Assembly: GCA_049999805.1 (NCBI GenBank) | Contig: JBNGIO010006293.1 | Location: 351,102-407,057 of the forward strand | Direction of reading: 5' to 3' | Length of the DNA stretch: 55,956 nt | Origin: Folioceros fuciformis | Taxonomy: Eukaryota; Anthocerotophyta; Anthocerotopsida; Anthocerotales | Shown here: one piece after another, positions 35,436 through 47,687 of the stretch | Layout of the letters: the number at the start of each line of letters is the position of its first letter | Numbering within the stretch: the stretch's first letter is position 1 | Program-made: the position numbers and the translations under genes | Notes under the pieces: model-generated | The model's input: only the letters and a program-made list of their open reading frames with translations | The model's database searches: none | What the model was told of the DNA's origin: nothing

Positions 35436-35642
35436 GGTATCTAGCACGATTGTACAGATGGGCCTCAACGGGAGATGAAAGGAAAGGGAACCGCTTGAGC
35501 ACGGCATGGGCGAAAGGACACCAGACAGCCGTGACCAACCGCCATGCCAAGGGACAGCCCGGGGTTCGAACCACAGGTGACAAAAACAGCCTAGGGCGTG
35601 CACAACTAACTCGCCAATATTAGCTCCACGCTCCGCATTCAA

Positions 35643-36283
35643 GACTGCCCTAATCCCACCCCTACCTGCAAAAACGAATGAAGATGTTCAGTCGTCTCGC
35701 AAAGCATACAAGTTCGCTGAACCACCGCCAACTGAGAATTGCATCGCAGCTGGCAATCGAGAAGCGAACTTACCGTAGGTACTCACAATCTTGCACAGTA
35801 GCAGCACTGCCTTCAAGAGGGGAGGAGTCGATAATGCTGTTCCCTTTCAGAACAGCTATCATACACTACAGTGCGGAGCCCAACTAGTTCACCACACACT
35901 CCAGACTGGAAGGGACATACGAGATCCCCGACGATTGTGTTCGGGGATGGCGACATAAAGCAACCTCTAGCTTTCTATAACTGCTTAGGCAGCGAAGCAT
36001 CTCGCTTCCTCATAAGGCACATCCTGTCCACCTGCAGTCATGCTGCCCTGAGGTTGGTGAAGGAGCTCTAGGCTCCTTATTGGTCAAGTGTTGCTTGCTC
36101 CGCACTTGAAAACGTTAGTCAGTCGGTTAGTTCGTCTCGCCTATCTAGGAGGAAATACACAGCAGAAACCTTCTGCTTGACAGAAGGCAATTGGCTTTCG
36201 GGAGCACCAACTACTTGGTCAGACAAAGGATGTAAAACTCTTGGCCTGAACGCATTCACATGGACAAATCTTCACGATAGAAC
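35643..36283. other. Intergenic, nothing recognised
   Basis: Upstream of the small acidic ORF and downstream of the TPR/J-domain gene. No domain seen on either strand. Confidence 0.45.
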
Positions 36284-38632
36284 TCAAGTCACTTGCAAAG
36301 AGATAGTCCCATAGCCCTGATAATGCCAGTTTTCATTCGCGGTCATCCATGTGCCAGGTTTCCGAGAGTTGGAAAGTTTCGCACCTACAGCAGCAAGTTT
36401 CCTGCAAGTCACACCGCCGACAGAGCTGGTGGCATCTGCTTGTGTGACAGGATCCTCAGTGCCTACAGCGACCGTCCGGCTTACATCACTATTCGCTGGT
36501 GAACCCTCAGGGTTGAGACCCCTGGCTTTTTGACAACCGCAGCCTTGAGATGGTTCCTGCACTTCTGCTCCGGAAGAAACATAATTTTCAAATTGAGGCG
36601 TCACAAACAGGCCACCATTCACAGGTGTCTCCTTCGTGCATGCTTCCTCGCATTCCCCATCTGCATGAGGACTGACAGTCAACTCCCCAAGACCGAAAGG
36701 CAAGGAGGTGCTCGCTGCGACATCACTATCCAGCTGGTGCCCACTATCGACAAACGGCCTGCTAGAGTTCGCCCAAGACACGGACGGCCTACGCGCATCC
36801 TCAGTTTGAGCCTCAGGTTGACCGTTCTTGTCACCACAAGGCGTCTCGATGGGGGACGACTTGTGGTGCGGCAGCTCGTTTTCTCTAACATCATCCTGCT
36901 TCCGGAGTTGAATTACAGGTTGAGTACCTTGCATCTTGTTGCTTACAGCAAGAGGCTTGTACACCTGAAGAGTTCTGGAAACCGGCTGCGTCATTGCAGA
37001 TTCATTTTCCTTGTCTGTTTGAGCGTCCAACACAAGGAGCTGCAAACATCCTCCGGAACCACCTCTGAGGTCAGACTCCACACATCGGCTGTCCCATCCT
37101 GAGCCACCCCTGGATTCCGGTTCGACACACCGACCGTCCCATGGAAGGCCTTCGACGTCATCGCACATTTTCTCCCTCTGAGCCTCCTCCTCATCCAACA
37201 GGATGCCAATAATACCAGAGTGAGCCCTCTGTATCAGGCAAAACAGCTTGATGGCAGCCAGTCTAGCTTCCTCCTTCACAGCCTCGATATCCCGATCATC
37301 TACGAACTCACATCTGTCCACAAAGTGCGCCGCTTTATCTGGCCGGTGCTTCAAACAAATGAGCAGATGAGCCCTTTCGACCTCACTCCTCATACAGCGG
37401 TGAGACACACCGATAATGGAATGATAGTCGATCGTGTAACCAATTTCCAACCTATGCCTGATCTCGGCGATTTTCATAATCACGGCCTCATAGTTCCCAT
37501 GCACATCTTCCTCCTCGGAATTGTGCGTGTGCCTCCAAACAGCACCTGGAAACTTGCGATGCCGGATGATAGCTTCATACAGCAGCTTGAGCTGCTCCAA
37601 ATCCTGGAAACATTCATAGAAGCAGCGAACCATCTCATACAGAGCAGCTCGAGTGCCAAGCGCTTCCACGCACACCGGATCCAGAGCTAAAGTTCTGTTG
37701 CAGTCAGCAATGGCATCGGGAATCCGTCCTGCCGCCTGATACGCCACAGCTCGATGCAAATAGCACTCGGCTATGAAACCCTGCGGAGTGCCCCTCCTGC
37801 CATCCAGAATCTTAGAAAAATGCCGGACAGCTTCAGTGTACAGTCCTGCGTCCATGGCCGCTATGGCCGCTGCTCGCCTCCTGAGCAAGAACTTGATATT
37901 CGCTAAGAGATGGTTCACAAGATCCGCCTCCGAAGGCCCTACGCTTCCCTCGCAACAAAAACTATCCTCGTTCAGATCATTACTCTCCTTCCTAGAGGCC
38001 GCAGAAGCCGCCCTCTTGCCGCTCTGCAGCAGAATCATGGCGTCCTCCATCATCCCGAGATGGCAGCATGCTTGCCCTAGCACTAAAAACCTCCATTCCT
38101 CCCGCTCCGTCCTCTTGGTGAGGAGCCGCTTCTTTATCCCAGCAAAAGACAGGTACCTGAGCACGGACTTCCGCCTCGCCTTGTCTGGCAAGTAGTCCGA
38201 GAGCAGCTTCACTTTCTCCGCCAGAGGACTATCCGGAGGAGTGCTGTCCTCGTGCTTGAAACTCGGAACGTAGTCGTACAACAGGCTGGCCACCTCCCTA
38301 AACCGCCTCAGGCTCAGCAAGCACCTGGCTTTGAGCTCCAGCGCCTTGTCCCAATTAGGATACAGCTTCAACGCGCCGTCCAGCAGCCCGACCGCAGCGT
38401 ACACGTCCGCCGGTTCTTGGCTTTGCACCAGCAGCCTGGCGTGACCTAAGTACTTCTCAGCCAACTGCGAACCACGCCACAACCTCAGCCACAGCAACAA
38501 AATACCAGCACAAAGCACAAACCACCACAAACCAAACCATTGCGCGCCATCCTCCATCCATCCAGTCCACACACGGATCCGAATCTTCCCCGCACCAGAC
38601 ACCTCACAGAATTCGTCCACAACAAACATCAC
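36284..38632 (-). CDS. TPR protein with C-terminal J-like domain and N-terminal membrane anchor
   Basis: Single exon; 782 residues from the first ATG, or 757 from the second ATG at 38557 (MEDGAQWFG), which I think likelier. A strong transmembrane helix lies at residues 32-51 (FGLWWFVLCAGILLLWLRLW), followed by TPR-type helix pairs between about 70 and 360 (LDGALKLYPNWDKALELKAR, CYLHRAVAYQAAGRIPDAIA, DCNRTLALDPVCVEALGTRA). A J-like segment spans 400-490, starting YTIDYHSIIGVS. Its HPD loop reads HRPDK (429-433), with an extra Arg. J domains stimulate Hsp70 ATPase; the plant TPR-DnaJ family has this order (family knowledge). The last 290 residues look disordered. The membrane anchor suggests ER or outer-membrane co-chaperone work; this is inference. 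The gene lies between two unrelated genes. Confidence 0.8.
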   Translation of the reverse strand: MMFVVDEFCEVSGAGKIRIRVWTGWMEDGAQWFGLWWFVLCAGILLLWLRLWRGSQLAEKYLGHARLLVQSQEPADVYAAVGLLDGALKLYPNWDKALELKARCLLSLRRFREVASLLYDYVPSFKHEDSTPPDSPLAEKVKLLSDYLPDKARRKSVLRYLSFAGIKKRLLTKRTEREEWRFLVLGQACCHLGMMEDAMILLQSGKRAASAASRKESNDLNEDSFCCEGSVGPSEADLVNHLLANIKFLLRRRAAAIAAMDAGLYTEAVRHFSKILDGRRGTPQGFIAECYLHRAVAYQAAGRIPDAIADCNRTLALDPVCVEALGTRAALYEMVRCFYECFQDLEQLKLLYEAIIRHRKFPGAVWRHTHNSEEEDVHGNYEAVIMKIAEIRHRLEIGYTIDYHSIIGVSHRCMRSEVERAHLLICLKHRPDKAAHFVDRCEFVDDRDIEAVKEEARLAAIKLFCLIQRAHSGIIGILLDEEEAQREKMCDDVEGLPWDGRCVEPESRGGSGWDSRCVESDLRGGSGGCLQLLVLDAQTDKENESAMTQPVSRTLQVYKPLAVSNKMQGTQPVIQLRKQDDVRENELPHHKSSPIETPCGDKNGQPEAQTEDARRPSVSWANSSRPFVDSGHQLDSDVAASTSLPFGLGELTVSPHADGECEEACTKETPVNGGLFVTPQFENYVSSGAEVQEPSQGCGCQKARGLNPEGSPANSDVSRTVAVGTEDPVTQADATSSVGGVTCRKLAAVGAKLSNSRKPGTWMTANENWHYQGYGTISLQVT

Positions 38633-38668
38633 ACAGACCGCAGCGTCTCAGATCCAAGGCAGGGGAGC

Positions 38669-38875
38669 TCAGAATTGCAGCGACTCCCTTCCACACACCT
38701 TGCGGCTGCGGGACCAGCGGCGGCGCTTGAAGAGCACGAAGGAGAACATTGCGACGGCGCAGTAGAGAAGCACGATCCCAGCAACGGAGGGGTGCCAGGC
38801 GCGGCGCTGGGCCGCCTCTGCGCAGAGGCGGCGGGGGCACGAGAGAGCGGAATGCTCAGCGGAGGCAGCGGCCAT
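38669..38875 (-). CDS. Possible 68-aa single-pass membrane peptide
   Basis: The open frame has a hydrophilic N-terminal ~27 residues, one convincing hydrophobic segment (VAGIVLLYCAVAMFSFVLF) and a strongly basic end (KRRRWSRSRK), giving a positive-side topology. Its stop is only 37 bases before the first ATG of the TPR/J-domain gene on the same strand, so it could be an upstream frame on the same mRNA. GC-rich surroundings favour chance frames, so support is weak. Confidence 0.35.
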   Translation of the reverse strand: MAAASAEHSALSCPRRLCAEAAQRRAWHPSVAGIVLLYCAVAMFSFVLFKRRRWSRSRKVCGRESLQF

Positions 38876-40758
38876 GGATCGGGGGAGGCATCCGCGGCCG
38901 CATACAGGGGGCAGGAGGATCCTGCCGCTGCACCCGCGGCCTCTCCTGCTGCTGCCGCTGTTGTTGCAGGCGCGTCCGGGGCGAGAAACGCAGCACAGGT
39001 CCGGGTCCGCCAGCGACGCAGGCGGCAGCGGCAGCGGAGGCCCAGGCTAGAGCCGCCATGGCTGCAGCTGGAGCCGCAAAAGCGCAAAAGCTCTAACAGG
39101 CGGACACCTCCCCCTTGTAAAGCCAATTTTATCTCCCTCCTCCTGCTTTCCTCGCTGGGTTCAAAAGCAGGTTTCCGCAAATGCGCGCCAATGAGAAGGG
39201 GAGAGGGCCTGCAGGGCCAGCAACGTGCTGGAAGGCCTGGGCCAGACAGGAGTGACGTGCCCCTCCGTCGCCTCGCACGCACAACGCGCGTTTCGCAATG
39301 TAGACTATATGTTTGTATTTATATACAAGTATCTCTGTGCTGTGCAGTCTGCAGCAACGGTTGGTGTGGTGTCACGCTCTCCGTCGTCTTACGCCCAATT
39401 AATCCTCTTCAATGTCGAAAAGATAAAAGAAATCCATAAAGAGCGGCATTTCGTTAGGAATTTGGGGCTCGACACCACAATGCCACAATGATTAGGCGGC
39501 ACGGTAAGCCCTAACGCTAACGGGTTTCTTTCATTCACGCCTTGAAACGGGGCCCACTTGCTGCCTGCCCTTTTGACTTCATGTCCTCCTCCCAACGTCC
39601 TCCTTGCCATCTCCGTCTCCCACTCCTACTCCCCCGCCTGCGTCCTCATTTTGCGTCAGCCTTTCCGCCAGCCTTTCCGATCTACGGAGGGTAGACGAAG
39701 CTGGAGAGTTTTGATACCTCGGGAGAGCGCGCATTTCTCGAAGACGGTGTGGCGCTGGCCGAAATAGGACTCCTGCTGTCCTTGCGGATTTGGAGCAGAG
39801 CTGAGCTGAGTTCCTGGTGCTTGAAAGCTGGAGGAAGCAGATTCCGAGAAGCTTGTCAACAAGAGAGGGAAATTGGAATGCGAGAGTGCATTAATATACA
39901 AGGAGACGGATTGCAGGGTATGTCCGATTTTGACCTTGGTACTTGGGGGGCGCAGCAGCCGCGGGCCTTGTGCCGAATTCCAGGTGATAATCTATTCCGC
40001 ACCTCCTCACGCAAGCATGTGGCCCGACGCGTGCTCCTTGGAACTTGGGACCCTGGGCTAGCCGGCCTGGCCTGGCCTGCCTGGTGCTGCCTGGTGCTGC
40101 TGCCGCCGCTTTGGGATGAAGCATCTTGGGAGGCGCCATAAGGATTTTTGTTGGACGTGGACGCAACGTGGCCTCCACATGTGACCTCCTGTCACCTTTG
40201 TCGGGACTGGAATCCTGGAAACATTTTCTGTACATACTACCTTATCGGGCCATGCCATGCACCCGGCGAGCCCACTGGATGACTGGTGTGTGTACAGAGT
40301 CGAGGAGGTAGACCAAAATTGTTGTCAAGTTGGTGGACGGTGGAACCTGGTGCTGTCAGCGCGTGAATGTCAGCCAATGGGGTGGCTGCCAGGCTTGCAG
40401 CTCCTTTAGTCGCCAGAGGTGTGAATCCCGATGCAGAATTCCAGAGCCCACTTCACCCGTCTGCTGTGAGTGACGGCGTAGCCCTGCCACCCGCTCGTAA
40501 ATCCAGCTTGAGGTGACAGAGCCGAAAAGCATACATCGCAGAACACGAGGTTGGAAGCTTGAGGACAGGGTTTTATCAATAACTACACCTTCTCCGAGGA
40601 AACGGGAATTAAATTACTCCCGATTCACGCGGATGCTTCCCGGTTGGCGGCGTCTCATCGTTGTGAACAGTACTGTAGTCCCACCGTTGTGCCCTAATTT
40701 CTCTGCAAGACGCTGTCAGCGGGTCGGGAGTGCGTCACAGCCACACGCCTCCAGGAAC
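38876..40758. other. Intergenic, GC-rich to mixed, no gene supported
   Basis: Overlapping Arg/Ala/Ser/Pro-rich frames on both strands at 38629-39280 are composition artefacts. A plus-strand frame at 39749-40141 has no recognisable domain. The region holds the promoter of the TPR/J gene and probably that of the glycine-rich protein gene. Confidence 0.45.
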
Positions 40759-42524
40759 ATGGTGACGTTTTGTGTCTACGTACAGCAGCGTCTTCCAACA
40801 CCTCTGAAATCGTGCAGAAAAGAAGCTTTTCCCTCCCGATCCGGTCGGTCCTTGGTGCCAGTGTTCAGTTCAAGGCTCCGTAAACTTGAATGTGCTGTCA
40901 GTCTTGAACCTGGGCCATGACATCACAGGAAATGGCCTCTCGTCAGCTGGACGGGGTAAGGTGGAAACCGAGACCGATGAAGATCACATGCATGCACATT
41001 GTCCCAGCCTGCATCTGTCCACCGTTATGGAGGTCGAGCTCAAGAAGTCTGATCTGCTGGCGTCCCGTTTCTAAGATCTCCACAAGGCATTTCTCCATCT
41101 TCCAGCCTCGTCCGTTGTGCTCAACATGAGCTAGGGTTTGAAATTTAGGGTTTTCCATCAGGCTGCACTCACCACTGGCTTGCTCCGCGGAAAGCCAGCC
41201 GGCCTAACAACACAGGCAAACCATCAGCTCCCTCTCTTTAATACACAATGTCCATACAGTCGACGCCGCCCTTGTTGCAGGAAGGTGCAGAAGCGGGGCT
41301 ACCATCATTGCATTTCATTGCATAACGTCCCCGTTCCAACTTTTATGCATTGTCGCGTCCAAGACTATCCTATCCGGCTTCATCAAACAACAAAATCTTA
41401 GATCACAGACTCCGTTCGTCGGTATGTAACTTCCGGCAACTAAATGCGGTTCATTTTTCGGCATTCACGTCTTTGAGCCCTACCTAACGTGTGTATCAGT
41501 GGGGGATGGGTGTGTGCTTGCGAAGGATCCGGGAGAGGTGACAAAGGAATTCGTTGATGGCGACACCGCTCGCTCATGTCTCGGCTTTGCATCATGCACA
41601 GCATGTGTTGAGCTCATGGCCCACTCCTGCTGGATTGGCTGGTTCAGGAGTATTCCAGCGAGCTGGTTTGAGAGCAGGAGTGGGAGGTTGTAGGCAGAGG
41701 CAGGCCGGATGGAGAAATGTGGGAAGCTCCCGCTGCAGCAGGGATCAGTGGGAATCTGTGGCTTCCGTGTGCAGGGGTGATGCTCGAGTGACATGTCTTG
41801 GAGGCTGGAAAAAGCGGGTGGGCAGCATTTTGCATTAGGGGCTATGCGTGCTGTGTCGTTCGTTGGCTGTGGTTTGAAGAGGGCATGGACGTTCTAGGTT
41901 GACGGAATGTATCCCACGGAAAGTTCTGGTTGAAGCAGAAGTCGGGCATTAGTGATAAGTAGGCTGGTGCTATCCTGACTCTGCCCTGGCTTTGCAGGAT
42001 GCTGCACGGAAAGCCCTGGAGGAGGCTTTGGGTGGTAAGAGAGAGAGCTATGAGAAGTGGGATGAGGAGATTAAGAAAAGGCAGGAGAGCGGAGGTGGGA
42101 AAGGGCGTGGGAGGGGCAAGGGCTGGGGTGGTGGGGGTGGCGGAGGAGGGCAGGGAGGAGGAGGCAGAGGCGGAGAGGATGATCTTCCTGCTGAGAATAA
42201 ATGGGAAGAGGCGAAGCAGATAGGTTATGCGTTCTTTGGATTGGTGTTTCTGGTAAGCCTCTTGGTAGTTTTCAGATGTTATGACATCGTGTTTCTTTGT
42301 ATCTCTTGTGACTTTGAACGCGTGTTCTGGTGCAGTACCTTGTTCTCACGCAAGGAAAAGCAATGCTTGCTTTCGGAGTGAATGCGTTGTTCTTTGTGCT
42401 ACGAGGATTTAAACGGAGTCCCTCGTACCAGCCACCCAGCAAGGCAACCAAAGCGCCTTCGTTGGGGCCCTTGGCTTTGGGGAATGCTGAGGCTGATGTA
42501 ATAAGCAAGTGGGGCAAGGATTAA
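40759..42524 (+). CDS. Glycine-rich membrane protein, probably plastid (first exon tentative)
   Basis: Two exons are well supported: 41998-42252 and 42336-42524, with GT-AG borders and phase 0. They encode DAARKALEEALGGKRESYEK, a charged linker, a run of glycines, then two hydrophobic segments split by the intron (GYAFFGLVFL and YLVLTQGKAMLAFGVNALFF) and VLRGFKRSP. This order (targeting peptide, charged helix, Gly-rich linker, membrane hairpin) is common in small plant plastid membrane proteins of unknown role. A candidate first exon, 40759-40896, starts MVTFCVYVQQRLPTPLKSCR and ends RLRKLECA before GTCAGT. It looks like a transit peptide and keeps frame, but the 1.1-kb intron and weak donor make it a guess. 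If wrong, the gene starts elsewhere before 41998. Confidence 0.55.
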
Positions 42525-42691
42525 AGAATTTTGGTAGGTTAGTTTTGGTCTCACGCGAGCTTTTCACGAGGCTTGAGATTCAAAAGTCAAAGTAGGCGTC
42601 TGTATCCTATGCTGCACACATTTTTCTGTAACATAAATGATGCGGTCGACTAAGTGAACACTGGTGAGCAGGATTCAACCCTACACGTACA

Positions 42692-45600
42692 CTAGTTTGA
42701 GGACTTCGCATGCTCTGTTGCCAGTTTCTTCGCAATCTTGGAGGTTTTGTAGTCTTCACGTAGCTCGATGAATCTGGAGAGAAGCAAGGACTTGTAAGGA
42801 TCCTTTTGTAGGGGATACTTACAGAAGCTGTTGCAGGACTTAATACATACTTGAGTGCGTCCTTTCGGACATCTTTCAGGCTGCTGTCCAGCAGAGCTGC
42901 AAGACTCTCTGGTGGAACAATCAAAACGTTGACCATCCTGCAAAATGGAATGGATTTGTCAAGGTGTGTCCATCTGGACTTTGGGTGATGGTGCACAACT
43001 GGAGCACCAAGCTAAGAGCGTACTCTCCCAAAAGATCGAACTTCTCAATCACGGAAGGCGATTGCAGGGTTGACACAAAATTTTTGTATTCTGACAGGTC
43101 TCTCTTCACTCGAAAGGCTCCACTGCAAACAACATGAAGGCAAAGATAAGCAGATGCTTTGGCTGTCAGCAGGATTTGTATCCACCGAAGGCTGTTTTGT
43201 AGCTGGTATAAACCCCGAACCTCGGACTGAAGATACATCTTTGTAAGTGTGCAATAAGTTCCTTTTGCAATCGATAACCCTGACATGCCCACCAGCCAGC
43301 AGAGTCAGGAATTGTGCAAGAGTTTCTACCAGCTTCAGGAATGGGAGGCATCTAACCACTTCGTTAAAAAATGCCTGCTTGTTCGGGCCTTCCAAGGCCG
43401 CAGATGCGGTCTCCAAAATGCGAGTTAGATAGGCAATTACCCTGCCGTTGAAACGTGTGATGGGTAAAACCAAGAGACGGCAAACAACTGGAGCGTTCGA
43501 TATCGAGGAGACCTGAACGAACAGACCTCGTGCATGCAATGGTGGCACCCTGCTCAGGAGGTTGATCTCCTTCATCTGGCTTGAAGTCTGTGGGTTTCTG
43601 CTCAATAGCTAGAAGCCTTTCCACCTTCAATGACGAAGACAGCCTTAGATAGCTTGATCCCACCTGACAACAAGAAAGGTTGTCCACAAGATACATTCAA
43701 CCCGGTTGTTTACCTCACCCATGATTGTATCCACACAGCTGTGCAGACCTTTCAATATCAAAGCCTCAGCAGTGGACAGTGCAGTGGCCATTTCATCGAA
43801 GCAGCCAGCTCGAAATCCATCAATGTGCTGGATGTGGCGCACCACTGTGTTGGAGAAGTGCTGTCCCACAGACAGCCAAATGTGAGTATAGCACTGCCTT
43901 GTTGATTGTTTTCTTACAGGATCAGTGATGTGAAGAGAATACTTGCTGAACTAATGCAACAATCGCTGTCGCCCTCTGAGCATTGATCATGAATGCTCGG
44001 TAGCTACTTTCTCCAGCGACAGCAGCAGCCTCAGCCTACAGATGAAGGTACAGATAATATTTGTCAACACGCTTCTTGTAACACAGACCCGTCAGCAAAG
44101 TGAAGCACGATTAGAACATGCAATGAAGCATTTCGTCTTGAAAACAAATTACACTCACTGCTGTTGCTGCTGCTGCTGCCACTCGTCTGCTGCTACCTGA
44201 GCCAATTGCAAATCGCTCTCTCAACAGAGTAGCATCATCAATGACGGCTTGGGCCTTTTTCAAGCTTTCCACGACATGCTTGCTAACCTGTGCATTTGTC
44301 ACTCAACCGTAAAGCTGACACAAACATGCTGTGTCACAGAGCTGAGGTGAGTTGCACCCCAACAGTTCAGTATGAATCAAGAATCCTGCCTCCAAACTTT
44401 TTAGTGAATGGTAGGGCTTACACACCTGCTCAAGAAATATACTGAACATTGCCCTCACATGTGCACCCAGAGAAGCAGGCTGTGGAAGAAGCACAATGTA
44501 ACTCAGTTCCAGATTCAGTAGCACACCAGGAAGCATGGAAAGTAGCTCATTCTCGTTACACTTTTTCCAGTATGAGCATCACTGTGCAATGGAACATACA
44601 CAAGCCATGCACATGAAACCTTTGTAGTGAACAAAATGCAGCGGGATATGGCATCTTCATTCCACTTTCTGAATTCGGACACCACTGCTACAGGCATTTG
44701 CGAAGCGAAAGATACTCTACTTCCTCGTGGAGCCACTAGCCCTCCTTGGGCAGGCATCAAGGATGCCTGTCTTAATTCTTCCATCTGTCAGGCCATGAGA
44801 GATTTTAGAAAATGCTTAGTGCACGAGGATATCTCTCTGCGATGGTAACAACAGTTGCTGACCTGCCAGCCAGAATACAGCCGTGTAAGTCCTGTCTACC
44901 TTCGCTTCGAAGAGCTGCTTGAGTGAAGCCCGTTCAAACTCTGGATAGTTATCTCTGTGTTCAGAGAACAAAGATTCAGCAACCCCTGGATACCAAATTC
45001 ACAAAAATTATCAAGCTACGCTTTCCAGGATAACAATGTGCTCAAAGCAGAATTGTAGGAACAGCCTCGTAAAGCTATGGTAGTTGATTTTGCATCCTAC
45101 CTTCACATTCCAGTTGATCACGGCAGAATGTTTGCAGATCCTTGGCAAGTCCCAATGTCCTATCATAGCAGATGCTGAGGATTTGGAGGTACTGCCTCAG
45201 GGAACTTCGTGATCAGCATAAGTGAGCCTCATAGTCCATGCTGGTGGTCCAGATTAGGACAAACTGGACAACCGTACCTGCAAGTAGCCTCCTTGCTCCA
45301 TTGGCACAGGAACTGATAGGGAAGGCTTCACCAAAACCTTATCTAACACCAATCGGACTCGCTGCTCCAAAACTCTCTGCAAGGCAAGAAAGCCAATGTG
45401 TCTAGCTCTCATAGACCCAGCTGATGTTTTTCCAAAACTTACACCGTTACCTGAACAAGGATTGCCATAACCGCAGCTGGTGACGGAAAAACAACAGCTA
45501 TGACAGCAGACTCCTTTCTTACTGTGTCTGATACAGGAATCTGTAAGTACAAGATGTTTGCATCGCTTGAGAGTATGTGGCGTTAGGAAAAAAATTGTAC

Positions 45601-47687
45601 GACTAGAATCAGGAATCTAACTACCTGTGATCCCCTTGTAAAGGATGGCCAGCCCTTGTCCAACCTTGTCAGGCCCCAAAGAGGGAACTCCATCCTGGAA
45701 CTCCTCACCAAGAAGAGTCCTCACATCCCTATTCATCACCTCAACATCGATGAACATTGGCAGTGTTGCCACATACCGTTGCATTGCACTTGTTCCTCTG
45801 TTGAACTGGACAGCAAAGAAGGAACAGAAGACGATCAGTATTAAACGTTTTACGGTTTATAAAACTGCCAGACTGAAACTCGACTCATGAATACCTCTCC
45901 AAGGATCTTGGCACAACCCGCCATAGATTTCAGGTCTCGCTCTTGACATGCCATATCAAATTTGGCAAGAAGACGGTTCTCCAGATCTGCACTTGCCGAT
46001 GATCCAACTATAAAAACGAATGCGAATATGTCACAAGGTTTACGAGTTGGGAAGCTGCCATTATGTCACTGACCATTGCAGTAGTCCTGAAGCCTTGCCA
46101 CAGCAACATCCAGACGTGTACTTGCTGTCTTATCAGCACCACCACCAGGAGTTCCTCTGATGTTCCCCTCGGCGAAGGAACCTGGATGAAAGTGTTCTTC
46201 GAGAGTAAGAAGCATTCTCCACTCTCCGCAACAATATGGGCACAAAAGGTCCAGGGAGCTGCACTCACGGAGCTTCTGAACAATGACAGCAGCTTCAGCA
46301 ACCCTCTTGTCATCACTGAATATTAGTGATAGCCCACTAAGCTTCACAGCATCTCTGTTGGCGTGATCCGCAGAATCTGCATCTGTAGCCTCACCAGACC
46401 CCTCCTCATTTTTTGGCAAACTTGAATTGAACTCTGCCATATACTGAAATAACTTGCAAATTAGTTGAAGAAAAAGGCAATAACTGCTTCATACTCGACA
46501 ACAAAAGAGCGTCCAGAGCTAGGAATGCATATCCACTTCCACCTGCGACGCGGAAGCCTGTTACCTTCATAAGGTGCACTGTTTCATAAGCACAGTCCTT
46601 CTGCTGGTCAGTATGCTGTACAGCCACACATTACCTTGGTTAGTGGTGAAGGTAAATATGTGTAAAGGAACGTGAGCAAAATACCAGAACATTGTCTCAG
46701 ACCTGAAGTTGGTCGCTGATCCTTGCTGCTGTCTGTGCCACTCCTGTAACGCGCTTATCAAGCCGCGTGAAACACTCAAATAGGCCTTCTAATGCCTTCT
46801 TAACCTGTGAAGCCATAATTGGTACACATTTGTGCCTCATGACAGATCCACGACCAAGGACCATGACAAACCATATTTGCATGCCAAAGAAGTTATCTAT
46901 ATCGCTGCTCGTACGTTGTGGTTCAGAAGCATAGGCGTTTCTGAAATGGGACCTGAGTACTGCCTTGTCACAGTTGATATCAGCTCATGCAGTGCGTTAC
47001 CTGCAAAAATTGGTCCTGGCACTTTACTTCGTGTGATGCTACTTCGTTCTTCAATCTATCCAGCCGCCCCGTAACCTGCTCATTCAAATTGGGTGAGGGC
47101 AGGCCAAACATGCCACAGCTACCGTCCATCTGACCTTATGGCATTTTGCTTTGTAGTGCTTGTACACAACAGCCTCTGTTAGGTACCTTGCTGGTAAGTC
47201 CCACAACCTCTCCCTTGGCATCGTTTAATATCCGAAGCATGGGTTCAGCTTCTGGAATAGCAACCCCAGCAATTAACTTCGTTGGCCCTTCCGATTGAAG
47301 TGGTGCTGGACCATTGGATTCCTTTCTACTTTGGATGCTTGCACTCTTTGAAGGTGTCGTGTCCTGAGCTCCCCATACGTCCTGGACTAGCTGGTTGAAG
47401 AACTCATCAAACACGAATTGGCTCTGCACAGAAGCCCACAGGAACAGGGATAGAGAACTCATCCTGGATATTGCAAAGAATCCAATATCGTGCTCAGTAT
47501 CCGTAATCGGGCAAACGCATTCAAGCAGGCGACCTACCTTGAAATCACTGAGGTCAAACAGAACAGGCAGAGAGCTGACAGATGAGCGGACAGGTTTCCC
47601 TAGCTTCCCAGCTGCACCGCCAGATGCTTTTTTCTCTTTGGGCAGACTCTTTTCCAAAACTCCGGACGACTGTCTATGTTGCTGCAT
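42692..47687 (-). CDS. SEC10: Exocyst complex subunit SEC10
   Basis: Twenty-three exons joined without breaking frame give about 893 residues: 47687-47538, 47423-47187, 47075-47001, 46804-46703, 46615-46565, 46443-46269, 46181-46074, 46007-45895, 45805-45625, 45527-45451, 45376-45278, 45191-45101, 44985-44900, 44784-44620, 44479-44426, 44287-44159, 44035-43943, 43860-43714, 43624-43527, 43441-43357, 43220-43024, 42937-42851, 42773-42692. SEC10 is one of eight exocyst subunits tethering secretory vesicles to the plasma membrane. Diagnostic pieces: LFECFTRLDKRVTGVAQTAA, FSDDKRVAEAAVIVQKLR, LDVAVARLQDYC, DTVRKESAVIAVVFPSPAAV, ERASLKQLFEAK, SRRVAAAAATA, LETASAALEGPNKQAFFNE and FIELREDYKTSKIAKKL. 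Exon 21 includes about 15 residues (AKASAYLCLHVVC) unlike the family, so an unrecognised short intron may lie there. No disabling change was found. Confidence 0.92.

Noticed and set aside
35560-35585. tRNA-like B box (ggttcgaacc)
   Set aside because: The bases flanking the loop do not form a T stem on either strand, and no acceptor or anticodon arm could be placed.
38629-39282. 217-codon minus-strand frame and matching plus-strand frames
   Set aside because: Ala/Arg/Ser/Pro-rich sequence typical of GC-rich shadow frames; several frames are open at once and none has a domain.
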